Positions 1 to 10,942 of a stretch of 64,000 bases of DNA are shown piece by piece (position 1 is the first letter of the stretch; the number at the start of each line of letters is the position of its first letter). The position numbers and the translations under genes were made by a program. The DNA lies in assembly GCA_026120185.1 (NCBI GenBank), contig JANUWF010002207.1, forward strand, positions 1,736,001 to 1,800,000, written 5' to 3'. This stretch comes from Voacanga thouarsii. Its lineage: Eukaryota > Streptophyta > Magnoliopsida > Gentianales > Apocynaceae. Under the pieces are notes generated by a model. It was given only the letters and a program-made list of their open reading frames with translations, had not been told where the DNA came from and made no database searches.

Positions 1-1237
1 TCTATAATTTCTAGATTCTAATAGCTGACAAGAGACACAATTATGTAACACAAATTCATTTTTTCTAATTGAAAGCTATTATAATCTATTTTTTCCAACC
101 AAGTAAATTCCATTTTTACCCTACTTTGAGCATTTATTTCTCCACTAAAACTACCCTTCAAAGAACCACAATTATTCAGTTCTTCCTCTCACAAAAAATC
201 ATTCAAAGACCCTTAGGCAATCGTCATATATACAAGTATATAGAAGGTTCATACATAAAAGTTCACTAACCCTTGCTTTGATCTGAAATCAAGACATGAA
301 ATTCACGTTTTCTTGTTGAAATTCACATTAGCTTAATCATCATTCACCCAACAACAACTTTAGTTCAATAAAGGTAGGGTTTTACCTTGTATTTGAGGAG
401 ATTTTGCTCCAAGAACACTTAAGACTTCACCTAGCACACCAAGAACAAACACTAGCTTTTTTTCTCTCTCGTTTGATTTCTTTTCCTCTTGGTTTTTTTT
501 TTTTTCCTTCAAGGCTGCACAAAATCTACCTATTTTTACAAGATTTCCACCACCATTTGTTGGTCAAAATTGTGACCAAATTGGTCACAAATTGTGACTA
601 ACTTTACACATGTCATTTTCTCAAATTTTCACTATTTTCCTTATTATTTCTTAAGCTTATTTATTAAGCTTTTCCAATTACATAATCGCATAAATATTTT
701 ACTTCTCTAATGATATTTTAACACTTGTTTTTATCCACCAATCACAAAATGCCATACATACCATTTTAACCAACATTTCCAATTTCCTTCAGAAATGACT
801 AAAATCGGGTGCATAATAGAAAAATATTTCCTTTCACCTTCCAACTCCAAAAATTTTATTCAATCCATTGGTAATACTTAAATTCTTTAATTCCTTCTTT
901 ATTTGGTCAAATTTGCTATCAGAGTCACAGGTGTGGTCAAAATGATGAAAATGTCCCTGATACCCTAAGTTGCATAATTCACATCAAAACGTGCGTCTCA
1001 TCGCATTGATCAAATTTTCTTTTCAGCGTACCCTCAAATTCTTATTTTGTTAACAATAATAGCCTTCCAAAGATTTATGATATGGGTAGAACAAATCTAA
1101 TAATTACATCCAGGTTTTGACAAAATATTATTATACCAAAATATTCATCTCATTATACCGATCAACTGTACATCGATACAAATTCTCATCCTATTACAAA
1201 TAATAGCTAATCAAAAGTGAAAAGTTAAGGTGTTACA
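1..1237 (-). repeat. 3' LTR of gypsy D (partial)
   Basis: On the minus strand this LTR begins TGTAACACC at 1237, directly after a polypurine tract, and continues past the window start. It matches 30968-32206 over its whole visible length with scattered substitutions. No coding content. Confidence 0.9.
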
Positions 1238-1250
1238 TTCTCCCCTCCTT
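1238..1250 (-). other. Polypurine tract of gypsy D
   Basis: On the minus strand the purine run AAGGAGGGGAGAA abuts the TGTAACACC start of the 3' LTR. This is the expected plus-strand primer position for reverse transcription of a gypsy element. Confidence 0.85.
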
Positions 1251-1253
1251 ACA

Positions 1254-2600
1254 AAAATTTCGTCATTGGAATTGGCTTACACTTGGAATAGTTCTGGGTA
1301 CTTTTTCAACATCTTTGCCTCTGTTTCCCAAGTTGCATCTTACACTGGGTGATGATTCCACAAAACTTTTACAGGTGCAATCTTCTTATTTCGCAATTCC
1401 TTTTCAACAAACTCTAAGATCCTAATAGGATTTTCCTTATACTTCAAGCTTGGAGTCATCTCAATGGGTTCTTTATTCAAAATGTCGGCAGGGTCAGCCA
1501 CATTCTTCTGGAGTTGGGAGACATGAAACACGTCATGAATTTCTTGAAACTCTATAGGTAATTCCAACTAGTAAGCTACTTTCCAAATCTTCTCAACAAT
1601 TGGGAATGGTCCTATGAACCTAGGCACCAACTTCTTCTCTTGTCCTTTGATTCCTAATTGTCATTATGGAGTCAACTTCAAGAATACACGATCCCCTTCA
1701 GCAAATTCCAAATCTCTCCTATGTTGATCGGCATAGCTTTTCTTTCTACTCTGCGCTACCTCCAACTTGGTCTTGATCATCTCTACAAACTGTCGAACCT
1801 TTTTTAGATCAAAAGCATCATGTTCACTCGTTCTTTGTCCTAAACTTTCCCAATACAATGAGAACCGACATTTCCTTCCATATAAAGCTTCAAATGCGGA
1901 CATTACAATGGTTTATTCATAACTGTTGTTGTTGGAAAATTCTGTATACACTAAATTATCAATCCACTTGGTTCTAAAATCTAAAACACAAGCCCACAAC
2001 ATTTCTTCCAAAATACTATTCACTCGTTCAGTCTATCCATCTGTTTGTAGGTGTGCTGCTGTACCAAATTTTAATGTTGTCTTGTACCTCTGTTGCAACT
2101 TAGCGCAAAACATCGAAGCAAATCTGGGGTCTCGATCTGATCTAATACTAGAGGGTACTCTGTGAAGTCTGATTACTTTCTCCATGTAGATTTTGCTCAA
2201 CTTCTCTAAAGAATCCATTTTATTGATAGGGATGAAATGAGCAGACTTAATCAGTCGATCCAGTATCACCCGTATAGTGTCTCGCTGTCCTACTTTTATA
2301 GGTAATCCTGTAATGAAATCCATAGTAATTTCATCCTATTTTCATGATAAAGTTGGTAACAGCTGCAATAACCCTCCAGGCCATCGCTGATCGGCTTTGA
2401 CTTGCTGGCAAGTCATGCATCAAGCTACAAAATCTGAGATATCCTTATTCATACCAATCAATCAATAATGCCATTTTAAGTTCTGATACATTTTCACGGC
2501 TGCCAGATGGACGGTATACTTACTCCAATGTGCCTCCATCAAAATATCTTGTTTCATCACAGACTGTTTCGAGATACCATACTGATCTTGGTAACACATA
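1254..2600 (-). pseudogene. Gypsy D integrase with C-terminal chromodomain (broken)
   Basis: Open pieces lie at 2323-2033, 1903-1664 and 1567-1340. The first is integrase core: it starts MDFITGLP, keeps the SAHF region and SDRDPRF around the second catalytic Asp, and ends at a degraded HLQTDG (usually HPQTDG). The second holds YGRKC and the GDRVFLKLTP motif of the C-terminal integrase domain. The third contains FHVSQL and then a chromodomain, YKENPIRIL...VKVLW, with DATWE following a stop. Chromodomains bind modified histones and are thought to steer integration into heterochromatin. At least two stops interrupt the last 80 codons, so no intact integrase can be made from this copy. Confidence 0.88.
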
Positions 2601-3548
2601 ACTCAATTGTTACCCCTTTTGAAACTCATCTCCTCCTTTATCTACCTCCTTCTGCACTAATCTTTGCAACTCTTCATCATTGTCTTGCTCTTCTTTTAAC
2701 TGTTGCAGGAAAGTAGGTTGAATGAAAATATTACTAATCCTTATTTCTTCATTTAGAGGAAATATTTCCAATTCTGGGATTTGTAGCATCCAAAAAGCCG
2801 ATAAATTCTCTTTCCTACTAAAGACATTTGCTACGGTGTTTGCTTTTCTAGGATGATACTTAATTGGACATCGAAATTCTTCCAGAAATTCCATCCGCCG
2901 CCGTTGTCTCATATTCAAATCTTTCTGAGTAAAAATATACTTCAAACTTTTGTGATCGTGAAAACTTTAAACTTAGCTCTATACAAATAATGCCTCCACT
3001 TCTTAAGAGCGAATACGATTGCCGCAAATTCTAGGTCATGTATAGGATAATTCTCCTCATGGGGTTGCAATTTCCTAGATATAAGCAATCACCTTTCTTT
3101 CCTACATTAATAATCCTCCTAATCCTTCCTTTGACACATTTGTATACACCTCATAAGGCTTGTCCATCTGTGGTAATTCCAAAATAGGGTTAGAGCTTAA
3201 CCTCTTTTTCAGTTTCAGAAAAATTTTCTCACACTTCTCAATCCAGACATAGGGAACTTTCTTTCGGGTAAGCTGAGTCAAATGTGAATCTATCTTAGAG
3301 AATCCCTAAATAAATCTCTAGTAATACCCTGCCAATCACAGGAAACATCAAATTTCAGTCAGAGTCTCAGGATAGTTCTAGTTTGTCACCACCTTGACTT
3401 TTGTAAGATCAACGGTAATCCCGTCTTTGGATATCACATGTCCCAAGAATGCTATTTATTGTAGCCAAGTCTCATATTTACTGAACTTTGCATACAATTT
3501 GGTTTCTCTTAACTCTCCCAATACTTTCCAAATATGTTGTTCATATTC
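2601..3548 (-). pseudogene. Gypsy D C-terminal RT and RNase H (broken)
   Basis: The best open piece is 2945-2610. It contains KYIFTQKDLNMRQRR, the usual end of gypsy RNase H, followed by IKYHPRKANTVANVFSRK, a decayed form of the KYHPGKANVVADALSRK signature. Between 2946 and 3548 minus-strand reading recovers RT connection residues such as LGHVISKDGI and the RNase H start, but in several frames with many stops. It continues directly from the [10 protein letters not shown] motif of the preceding segment, so this is one decayed polyprotein. Confidence 0.8.
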
Positions 3549-4373
3549 TTAGGGATCTTTAGAGTACACCAGGATGTCATCTATGAATATAACCAAAAAG
3601 TTAACTAAGTACAACCAAAATGTCCGGTGCATCAAATCCATAAAAATAGCAGGGGCATTAGTTGCACCAAAGGGCATTACCACAAACTTAAAATGCCCAT
3701 ATCGAGTGTTAAATGTAGTTTTTGATATATCTTCTTCCTGAATCCATACTAGACCAATGGAGAACTCTACTTCTCCCTCCGACGGTAACTCCTTCTGCTC
3801 TGCTAGAAAAACATCTAAATACTCATTCACAACAAAAACATCTTCGGGCTTCATAACCTCTCCTGGCTTAGTAATTACATAAGCCAAGTATCCTATGCAC
3901 CATTTTCTAATCATTTTTTGGGCCTTAAGTCCCGATACAGAAGCATTACTTTTCCTTATAGCCTCTCCTACAAATTCCAATATAGGTTTCCCAAGATGAT
4001 AGAAATGTACTACCTTATGTCTACAATTGACTTGAGCATGATGCGGGGATAGCCAATCCATGCCCAAGATAGCGTCATAATCCTTTATGGATAAACATAT
4101 CAAATCCCCTCTCAATACTTCATCTTCTACCAAGATCTTACAATTCCTATGTATTTTCTCACTATTCATTTGCTTTCCCAATAGGGTACTGATAAACATT
4201 TCATATGAAATTTCTTCCCAATTTATTCCCAAAGAATCTAGAAATGAATTGCTAATAAAGGAATGTGTAGAACTGAGATCTACTAATACTTTGGTATTAT
4301 AATAAAAAAAATAAATAAGGAGCGTACTTTCCATCACTGCAGTCTGTTTGTCTGTCTTCTCTAATGCCACCAC
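3549..4373 (-). pseudogene. Gypsy D protease and reverse transcriptase (internal deletion)
   Basis: This is 274 open codons. The aspartic protease active site reads [11 protein letters not shown], where working copies have an Asp-Ser-Gly or Asp-Thr-Gly triad, so the active site is probably lost. AILGMDWL follows as expected. The RT part begins at VEFSIGLV and then passes directly to [27 protein letters not shown] and [10 protein letters not shown] (the YxDD-box region). The stretch normally between them, with the FVKKKDG and CIDYRELN motifs, is missing without a frameshift. From the family layout I estimate the loss at about 90-100 codons near 3725-3775. A long open frame therefore survives with a non-functional RT. 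Confidence 0.88.
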
Positions 4374-5447
4374 CTGAGCGTTTACTTGTGGTTTGGGGGG
4401 TCCAATTCTAGAAATAGAAGCTTGCCTTGGGTTTTCCTTTCTAAATCCTGACCTCTGACCTTAGCTATTACCTCTAGGTTGACTCCATCCTCCTATCCTT
4501 CGTGGGTGAGGGTAATTTAAAGCTTTATGCCCCATCTCCCCACAATTGAAGTATTTAAATGAGGGCCATCCTTCAATCGGGACAGTTAGGCCTCTCCTCT
4601 TTTGAATCTTTCATTTTTTCTACCATCGGGACCCTCCACGTTTCTTTTGAATCATGCTTCAAAATCCACCTCAGTTCCTCTCACCTGCCTGTTCATTATC
4701 AACCATTGTTGTCCTAAAGGCTATTTCTACTGCAGCGTTGTAATTAGTACGAGCCATGCTTGCTAATACTCTTTTCAGTTCTGGCTGTAAACCCTTCACA
4801 AAATGTCTGACCCTATCTAGTTTTGAATGGACTAAAAGTGGGCAATATTTTGATAGTCTAGTGAATTCAGTAGCATATTACCCTACTGTACGGCTTTCTT
4901 ACCAAAAGGCTTGAAATTCATCCTCCTTCCTTTCTATCACCCAAATAGAAATAAACACCTTCTTAAAACTATCCTTAAAACCTATCCACTCCTATTCTCA
5001 TTGATTCCTTTCCCTTGCCCACCAATCTTGGGCAGGTCCTTTCAACTAGAATGTCACAAGTTGTACCTTTCTTTGCTCCGAATACTTCAGGGTTGCAAAA
5101 ATCTTTTCCATATGTTCAATCTAACTTTCTGCCTGCTATTCTGAGTCAGGTCTCCCTTGGAATTTTAGAGGGTAAAATTTTAGGAAGTTCTTAAGGGCTC
5201 GATCCGATTCAACTTCACTTTGCTTACTTTCGCTACTTGTACCCTCATTTACCCTAGCATTCTCATTTATTGTAGTGGAAGTCTCAGTCAACTGTTGGAT
5301 AACATTAGCTATCTTTTGAAAAGTCTAAAACATGGGGTGGTCCAAAGTTGTAAGGTGGGGACCTTCCGCTTGTGGTTCCTCCAGCATTGGCTCTTGATTA
5401 TTCCGAAAAACCCACGAAGATCGTCCAAAGGTCTGCTTAGGAGGCAT
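4374..5447 (-). pseudogene. Gypsy D gag (broken)
   Basis: The ATG at 5447 on the minus strand opens a reading MPPKQTFGRSS. Further in, FLKFYPLKFQGRPDSE, IEHMEKIFATLKYSEQRK and GPAQDWW match the retrotransposon gag core. At least four in-frame stops interrupt it. Near 4520-4550 the nucleocapsid zinc knuckle reads YFNCGEMGHKALNY: the first and last of the three Cys of the Cys-x2-Cys-x4-His-x4-Cys knuckle have become Tyr, each explained by one G-to-A change. Gag would form the virus-like particle and bind the RNA; this copy could not bind zinc normally. Confidence 0.82.
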
Positions 5448-5628
5448 CTGTACAGTTCTTAAGATTTTACCAATATAAAAATATAACACAGCTCACAAGC
5501 AATCATAAAAATGGGCAAAATGCATATAGGAAAACATAACGTATATTCATTCTCATTTATCCCAAAATTAGTACAAAATTTGTGTGCCAAGGACACAGTC
5601 ATATACACCAGTCAAACTGTACATATCA

Positions 5629-5671
<43 letters not shown>

Positions 5672-5683
5672 CATATCATCCCC
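5448..5683. other. Spacer between extra ORF and gag of D
   Basis: About 235 bp separating the extra ORF from gag. It holds the TA microsatellite listed separately and no other signal that I can recognise. Confidence 0.6.
5631..5667. repeat. (TA)n microsatellite
   Basis: About 18 perfect TA units, directly downstream of the extra ORF of D. Confidence 0.95.
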
Positions 5684-6346
5684 CTACTTATCATCATCGC
5701 TGTCTGATACGAGAGGTCCTGAATCAGTAGAAACTGTGAAAGACTCTGTTGCATCAATCTCCTCAACTCCATCCACCTCTAGGTGCAACCAAGCCAATAA
5801 CTCTAGGTCTATATCTAAATTCTCCTCACGCTCCTCAACCAAAAGCATCGCCTGATCCTCTCCTGCATCAACAACCTCCAGATCTAGCATCCCCTTCCCA
5901 AGTACTCCCGGTACGTCCCCACTGAATACCTCATCATCATCCTCAAACAGTATTGCACCATCGAGGATACTATCCTCCTTATCATCATCAATCTAATGGT
6001 GCGGCTCAACACCACCATCAATCTCATTAGAATCGCTACCTTCCTCCTCATATGGTGATGATGTCCCTTCCATAATAAAGTCTCGCACAAATAGAGTAAC
6101 GACGGGTACTGCTAGGTCAAACATGCTCTCGGTGAGATAGGGTGCATAATGGCGGCCAGGACCAGGTCCTATCACAACAAAATATTCTGGCACACCCGCA
6201 CGGTTGATCTTCCTAATCTTTCTAGATTTCTTCACACCCGAGCTCTCACCTATCTTTTTCTTCCTTTCATCATTACGCTTATCTATTGGGCTCTTGACCT
6301 TATCACTCCTATCAGCCATACCTACACAATAAGAGAGTTCTATCAA
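5684..6346 (-). pseudogene. Extra acidic ORF between primer site and gag of gypsy D
   Basis: One minus-strand frame of about 220 codons, broken by a single TAG near 5993. The most natural start is the Met of MADRSDKVKSP (6319). The first 50 residues are very basic (KRNDERKKKIGESSGVKKSR). A middle part reads RAGVPEYFVVIGPGPGRHYA and LTESMFDLAVPVVTLF. The second half is strongly acidic (IDDDKEDSILDG, FEDDDEVFSGD, EEREENLDIDLELL) and ends DSDDDK before a stop. It lies where only a leader is expected, upstream of the gag ATG at 5447. I do not recognise the protein. Ogre/Tat gypsy elements are known to have an ORF before gag; I know of none as a standard part of Tekay. The charge pattern suggests an RNA- or chromatin-associated protein, which is inference only. 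Confidence 0.6.
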
Positions 6347-6380
6347 TTCCTATGATGATACCATAATTCTATAAAACTAT

Positions 6381-6392
6381 CCTCTGATACCA
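6381..6392 (-). other. Primer-binding site of gypsy D
   Basis: On the minus strand TGGTATCAGAGG matches the 3' end of initiator-Met tRNA at 11 of 12 positions, two bases inside the LTR boundary. Confidence 0.85.
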
Positions 6393-6394
6393 AT

Positions 6395-7525
6395 TATAAT
6401 ACCCCTACTAAGGACAACAGCAGAAGCATATCAACACCAAGTGTTGTCCCGTCTAGTTTCACGAACAAGGGGTGTTTATAATGAACACAACAGAGTAAAT
6501 ATATACATATAAGGTCCAAATTTAACAATATCCCATACTGGTGGTAGCACATACACATATATTAGAGAATCTCATGCATGCCATCTTTATATACAACAGA
6601 ACAAAGTATATGATTAGAAGGAAAATTGTCCAGACCTATACTACTGACTCTGTAGTATCGTCCTTCTATCCGTAGGTCCGCTCAGCTCTAGATCCTACAA
6701 AAAGGTAAGATAAAAGATACGTATGAGTGACAAATCACCCAGCGAGTCCCGTATGTGCCAGTGCTTTAAGAAAAAATAGAGCACATAAAAGTTTTGTGAA
6801 GTAGCATATCGTTCTTTTCCTACTAGAAACAGTTTTCAAAACACTCTAAGGAAAAAATAGTTTATTCAGAAATCAATCATTTTTAGAAAATAATATTTTT
6901 GTTTTCAAATTGTTGCCCCAATTTCCAAAACACAGGCACTTCTCCGACAAAAGGTCAGCTTGTATACAAGTCCTGTAGTCCATGCTTTCTATGCCACGTA
7001 TCATTGTACTGAGACTACTACCCTAAAACTCAATTCTTACGTCGCTGGAATAAGTACACCGTAGCGTACTATAATTAACAGTGCACGTAGCACATAATCT
7101 TATACTTGCTATCGTAAGTCAGGGGTCCCAATCCTGACATCAACCACTATCGAAGCAGCAAAGGGTTCAAACAACGCTAGGTGCCCAGCCCGACTCGTAA
7201 ATAACCTAAATCACAAAATGCACACAAGGCATGGCAATTGCCAGGCTCTAGATGGCTTGCTAGGACGACTCATCTCAATGTTCTAACACCCCATTCAGAG
7301 TAAGATAATCCCTAGAACTAGGCTAGGTTACTAAGGTCGTCTAACTCTAACGTAGGCTAGTACAAAGATCAAAGTTCTCACTGAGTACTCAACGTTACCA
7401 CTATCAACCCCTTCTGATTGATCATGCCAGAGGGTTATCTAATCCCGTAGGATTTTCAATCAAAACATTTTTTAGGGTAAATAACACTTTTTAGAATTTG
7501 ATCCCACTAACTCACAAGTCAGATC
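6395..7525 (-). repeat. 5' LTR of gypsy D, segment nearest the primer site
   Basis: The plus-strand boundary TATAATACCCC is the decayed form of the TGTRAAACCCC end seen in the E solo LTRs. The segment contains the palindrome TGAGTACTCA (7382-7391), shared with the E LTRs in the same orientation. It stops at the insertion of copia A and resumes at 25231. No coding content. Confidence 0.85.
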
Positions 7526-9468
7526 TATTAGTGTTGTGCCCTATAAGCAATCACTTGTACATTGTATATGACACATTTTATTTTAATAAAAGGCATTATT
7601 TATCTTATAGTTCCTTTTGTTTGCTTTAAGTAATATAACTGTTCGATAAAGTTCCTAGTACAACACTGTGTTAAGGAAATCATGATAGAGATCATGATAT
7701 GAGATTCCTACTACACTGGATGGTATTAGTACTTAAATAGTCCCTAGTCATAGTATTAATGAGACAGGACATCATTAATGCATTAAGACTAGCATGTGTT
7801 AGACTTCCTGATTCGATCAGGTGGTGATTCTCATAACCGTGAGTATTGAGATACTCAAAGTTAACACATGGATGCTTGTTAATGGAACAAGTTCATTGGA
7901 TGACCTAGCTTTGAGATAATCACATGGATAACTATTTAGTGCCAGTGATATAATCTCAATACAGTAAACATGAAAGTATCCTTACACTTGAGATCTCCAA
8001 GGTACTTTGTTTGCTGAGCCTTCTGCCTTAATTCCAATCTCTGATGCTCGATCGAAGGCCGCCTATGAGATGCATATTGGGTACATTATGATGTAAACGA
8101 AAGTAGTTGAGAGGGTCAATAAAGGATTCACCATTCCAAATAGTAGGGGCTAATAGCTCACGGCCACTTGTAGGAATTACTACGCATAAATCCTTGGCCA
8201 AGGTGTATGTGTATTGGAAAGGGTTCCAATTGAGGCACATTGAGAGTAGTGGGTTCCTTGTACAAGTATAATGATATTCGGGCCAGAATTAATATATATT
8301 CGGGCCAGAATTAATATATATTCTGGAGGGAGTTGGCACTAATTTGGTACTCCAAACCGAATGAGATGTTGTATGGTGAAAGGAGTTAATTGCACTGTAG
8401 TTTGTTATTGAAGGGTTCATGTCAAACCACTTAACTTCCTGGACTCTTTGGTGGTCATGATGTGTTGCTAGATACTGCTCATGATCTGGGAATATGGGTT
8501 TATTAATTGATGAATTAATAAACCAATCCTGATTAGAATTAATAGGATTAATCTAATTAATTAAGGATTATTAATTTCAAACACATTTGGATTATTTCAT
8601 ATTCACTACCAATTGACCGAGAAACTTAATAGGTCATACACAAAAAAGGAATATATACTCAAGATGTTATTTGATAACATAGTGGAGTTTATTACAAGAA
8701 AGAGAGGTTGATATGGCCAAATTATAATTATTTATAATTGATGGGCCAATTTATAATTCTGAGAACTTGATGGGTTCCAATTGCAATTGCAGAATTGTAT
8801 AGAATTCTCAGATGTGATTTTTCTAGAGGCTTTTGGTTATATGAGATACAATCAAAGTGGTTTTATAGTTGAGCAAGAAGTTATACAAAACAAACAAAAG
8901 GGCACACATGAAGGAATGGGTGCCAATGCACCTTTTTATCAACACACATGAAATAATATGTGTGGGGCCATCCTCTCAAGAGAATAATAGAGATATGACC
9001 TTCATGTTCTCTTATACATCTCTCTCTCTCGTGTGGCTTCTTCCAAGAAGCAATCCAAGACTCTTCTTCTTCTTCTTTCCTTGGTTTTGCTAATCAAGAA
9101 GAACAAGGAAGCTAAACCCCAGCCACCATTGTTGTTTTCTGCTAGCACACAGAAAATCTTGGTGCTTGTGTGAGATCCTCTATTTAGATTTCTGTTAGAG
9201 ATAATCACACACTGTGATTATATTGGTTGGACATACAACTCTTGTGGTGATTCTTCAAGAGGATTGCTGGATCGCGCCACAACTATCTTACTCGAAGAAG
9301 GAAAATTTTATTTTCCACACAAACAAAGAAACGTAAAAATTGTTATCTTTGTTTCTTTGTTTTATATTTATATATATGTCTTGTTTTCCACACATATGCG
9401 AATCCTGGATGGTATCTTGTTTTTATTTTTTCGCTGCGCCTTATATGATACTCATGAGATACCTAACA
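7526..9468 (+). repeat. 5' LTR of copia A
   Basis: It starts TATTAG (TG mutated to TA) and ends CCTAACA, followed by GTGGTATCAGA. It aligns throughout with 23315-25225. It has an extra tandem copy of an approximately 24-bp unit around ATTCGGGCCAGAATTAATAT (8274-8325), which is single in the 3' LTR. Confidence 0.95.
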
Positions 9469-9469
9469 G

Positions 9470-9479
9470 TGGTATCAGA
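9470..9479 (+). other. Primer-binding site of copia A, cut by copia B
   Basis: TGGTATCAGA is present here. The rest of the site resumes at 17902 with GAC, after the duplicated tcaga at 17897-17901. Rejoined, 11 of the first 12 bases agree with the initiator-Met-tRNA site TGGTATCAGAGC. Confidence 0.93.
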
Positions 9480-10927
9480 TGTTGGGAATCGTGGACTCCT
9501 AAACGCGAAAAACATCTACGAATCCCTCCCGAGGACCCAAGTAAATGATTAAGAAGATCTAAGCTTTAAGAATTACCTCTGGTTGTTGTAATTGAAATCC
9601 TTCGATTCTGGTTGCGCTGTTGTACGTTCAACCCGAACAATCACCAGACGCTGCAATATGCGAACGTCCTCTATCGGATACACACTGCGAACTCACTTGA
9701 TACCCGGGGAGTACTAGCGCCTAAGGTTTGAGAGGTTTTTTTTTTCTCTGGTAGAGAATGGCACGAATGTTCTCAACCGGAAAAATTGGACTATTGAAAG
9801 ACGGCTAGGGTTTTCTTAAAAAACCCTCGAACCTCTTAGAGTCCAACCCTAATCATATCTTATCATATTCTAATTTAAATTCAAATTAAATTAAAACTGA
9901 TATGATAAGATTCTGCCATTATCTCGGTAATTTAACTAATTATTTTACCGAGTCAGATTCTTATAATCTGGATATCATCCAGATTCATCGCACTTGGTCA
10001 CCAGAAAAATAACCTAACAAGTTCGCTTATTGTGTGACCCTATAGGTTCATTTAACACTGGTAGCGTGCCTAAATCGTATTTAAATGGCCCACAAGTTAT
10101 AAGCGGTTTCTAGCAAAACATTATAACTATCCAGGTTAAATGAAGATCGGTGATCTCTTTGAACCAAACCATAATTTTATATTTAGTCATTTTGTCACAC
10201 GATATCCAGATTAAGCATAAGGCACGGAGCATGGCATCCTTATTAAGCTTAATCAATTATTTCTTGATTTCATAGTAGACTGTTCAAACAAATGATATCA
10301 ATATCTTAGATTGATATATTTGAGCACGGCCATGCATTTTTAACGAGTCTAACTTATCAAGGGGCCCATGGATATCTCTCCCATAAGCGAGAGGGACAAA
10401 TTCCTTCACAATCAATCATATTCCTCTCCTTGATTTATTCTATATCCAACAGTAGTCTAATTTATTATCTAGTTAAAGACAACTTTAGACAATGTCAAAA
10501 TATAGAATTTATCAAGTAAGAAACTATGATGAATTTAGGTCGAAGGACTTTCAATATTATTATGGCTAGAAAGTACTTATGACATATTCCATGAAGTACT
10601 CTCACAATGGGTCATGTCCAATACAATGTTCTCTAACATTTATTTATGTCTTGACTCGATATCACAAATATCCATGGCCGATAAAACATAGCCATCAAGT
10701 CACAAACATACTAATCTTAATTTATTATTATTCCAATAATAATAATCGATCGAGAGACGATTTTAGAATAGTCATTGTATTCATTGTAGGGTTTTACTAT
10801 CAAGTCACGTACTTGATGACCAACAAAACAAAACTCACTATTCATGGAAAGGAAAGCCTCATATTATTATATAAAACATAATGACAATTGTATAAGTACA
10901 AATTGACTCTAGGGCATATCCCCAACG
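9480..10927 (-). repeat. 3' LTR of copia B
   Basis: On the minus strand it runs from CGTTGGGGATATGCCCTAG (terminal TG mutated to CG) at 10927 to GATTCCCAACA at 9480. Pairs with 16447-17896. No coding content. Confidence 0.95.
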
Positions 10928-10941
10928 AGTCTCCCACTTGC
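10928..10941 (-). other. Polypurine tract of copia B
   Basis: Minus strand GCAAGTGGGAGACT directly precedes the 3' LTR, matching the usual copia CAAGTGGGAGA tract. Confidence 0.88.
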
Positions 10942-10942
10942 A

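Noticed and set aside
5511..5855. 114-codon plus-strand ORF with an Ile-Tyr run
   Set aside because: It is the TA microsatellite read through, continued as the antisense of the D extra ORF.
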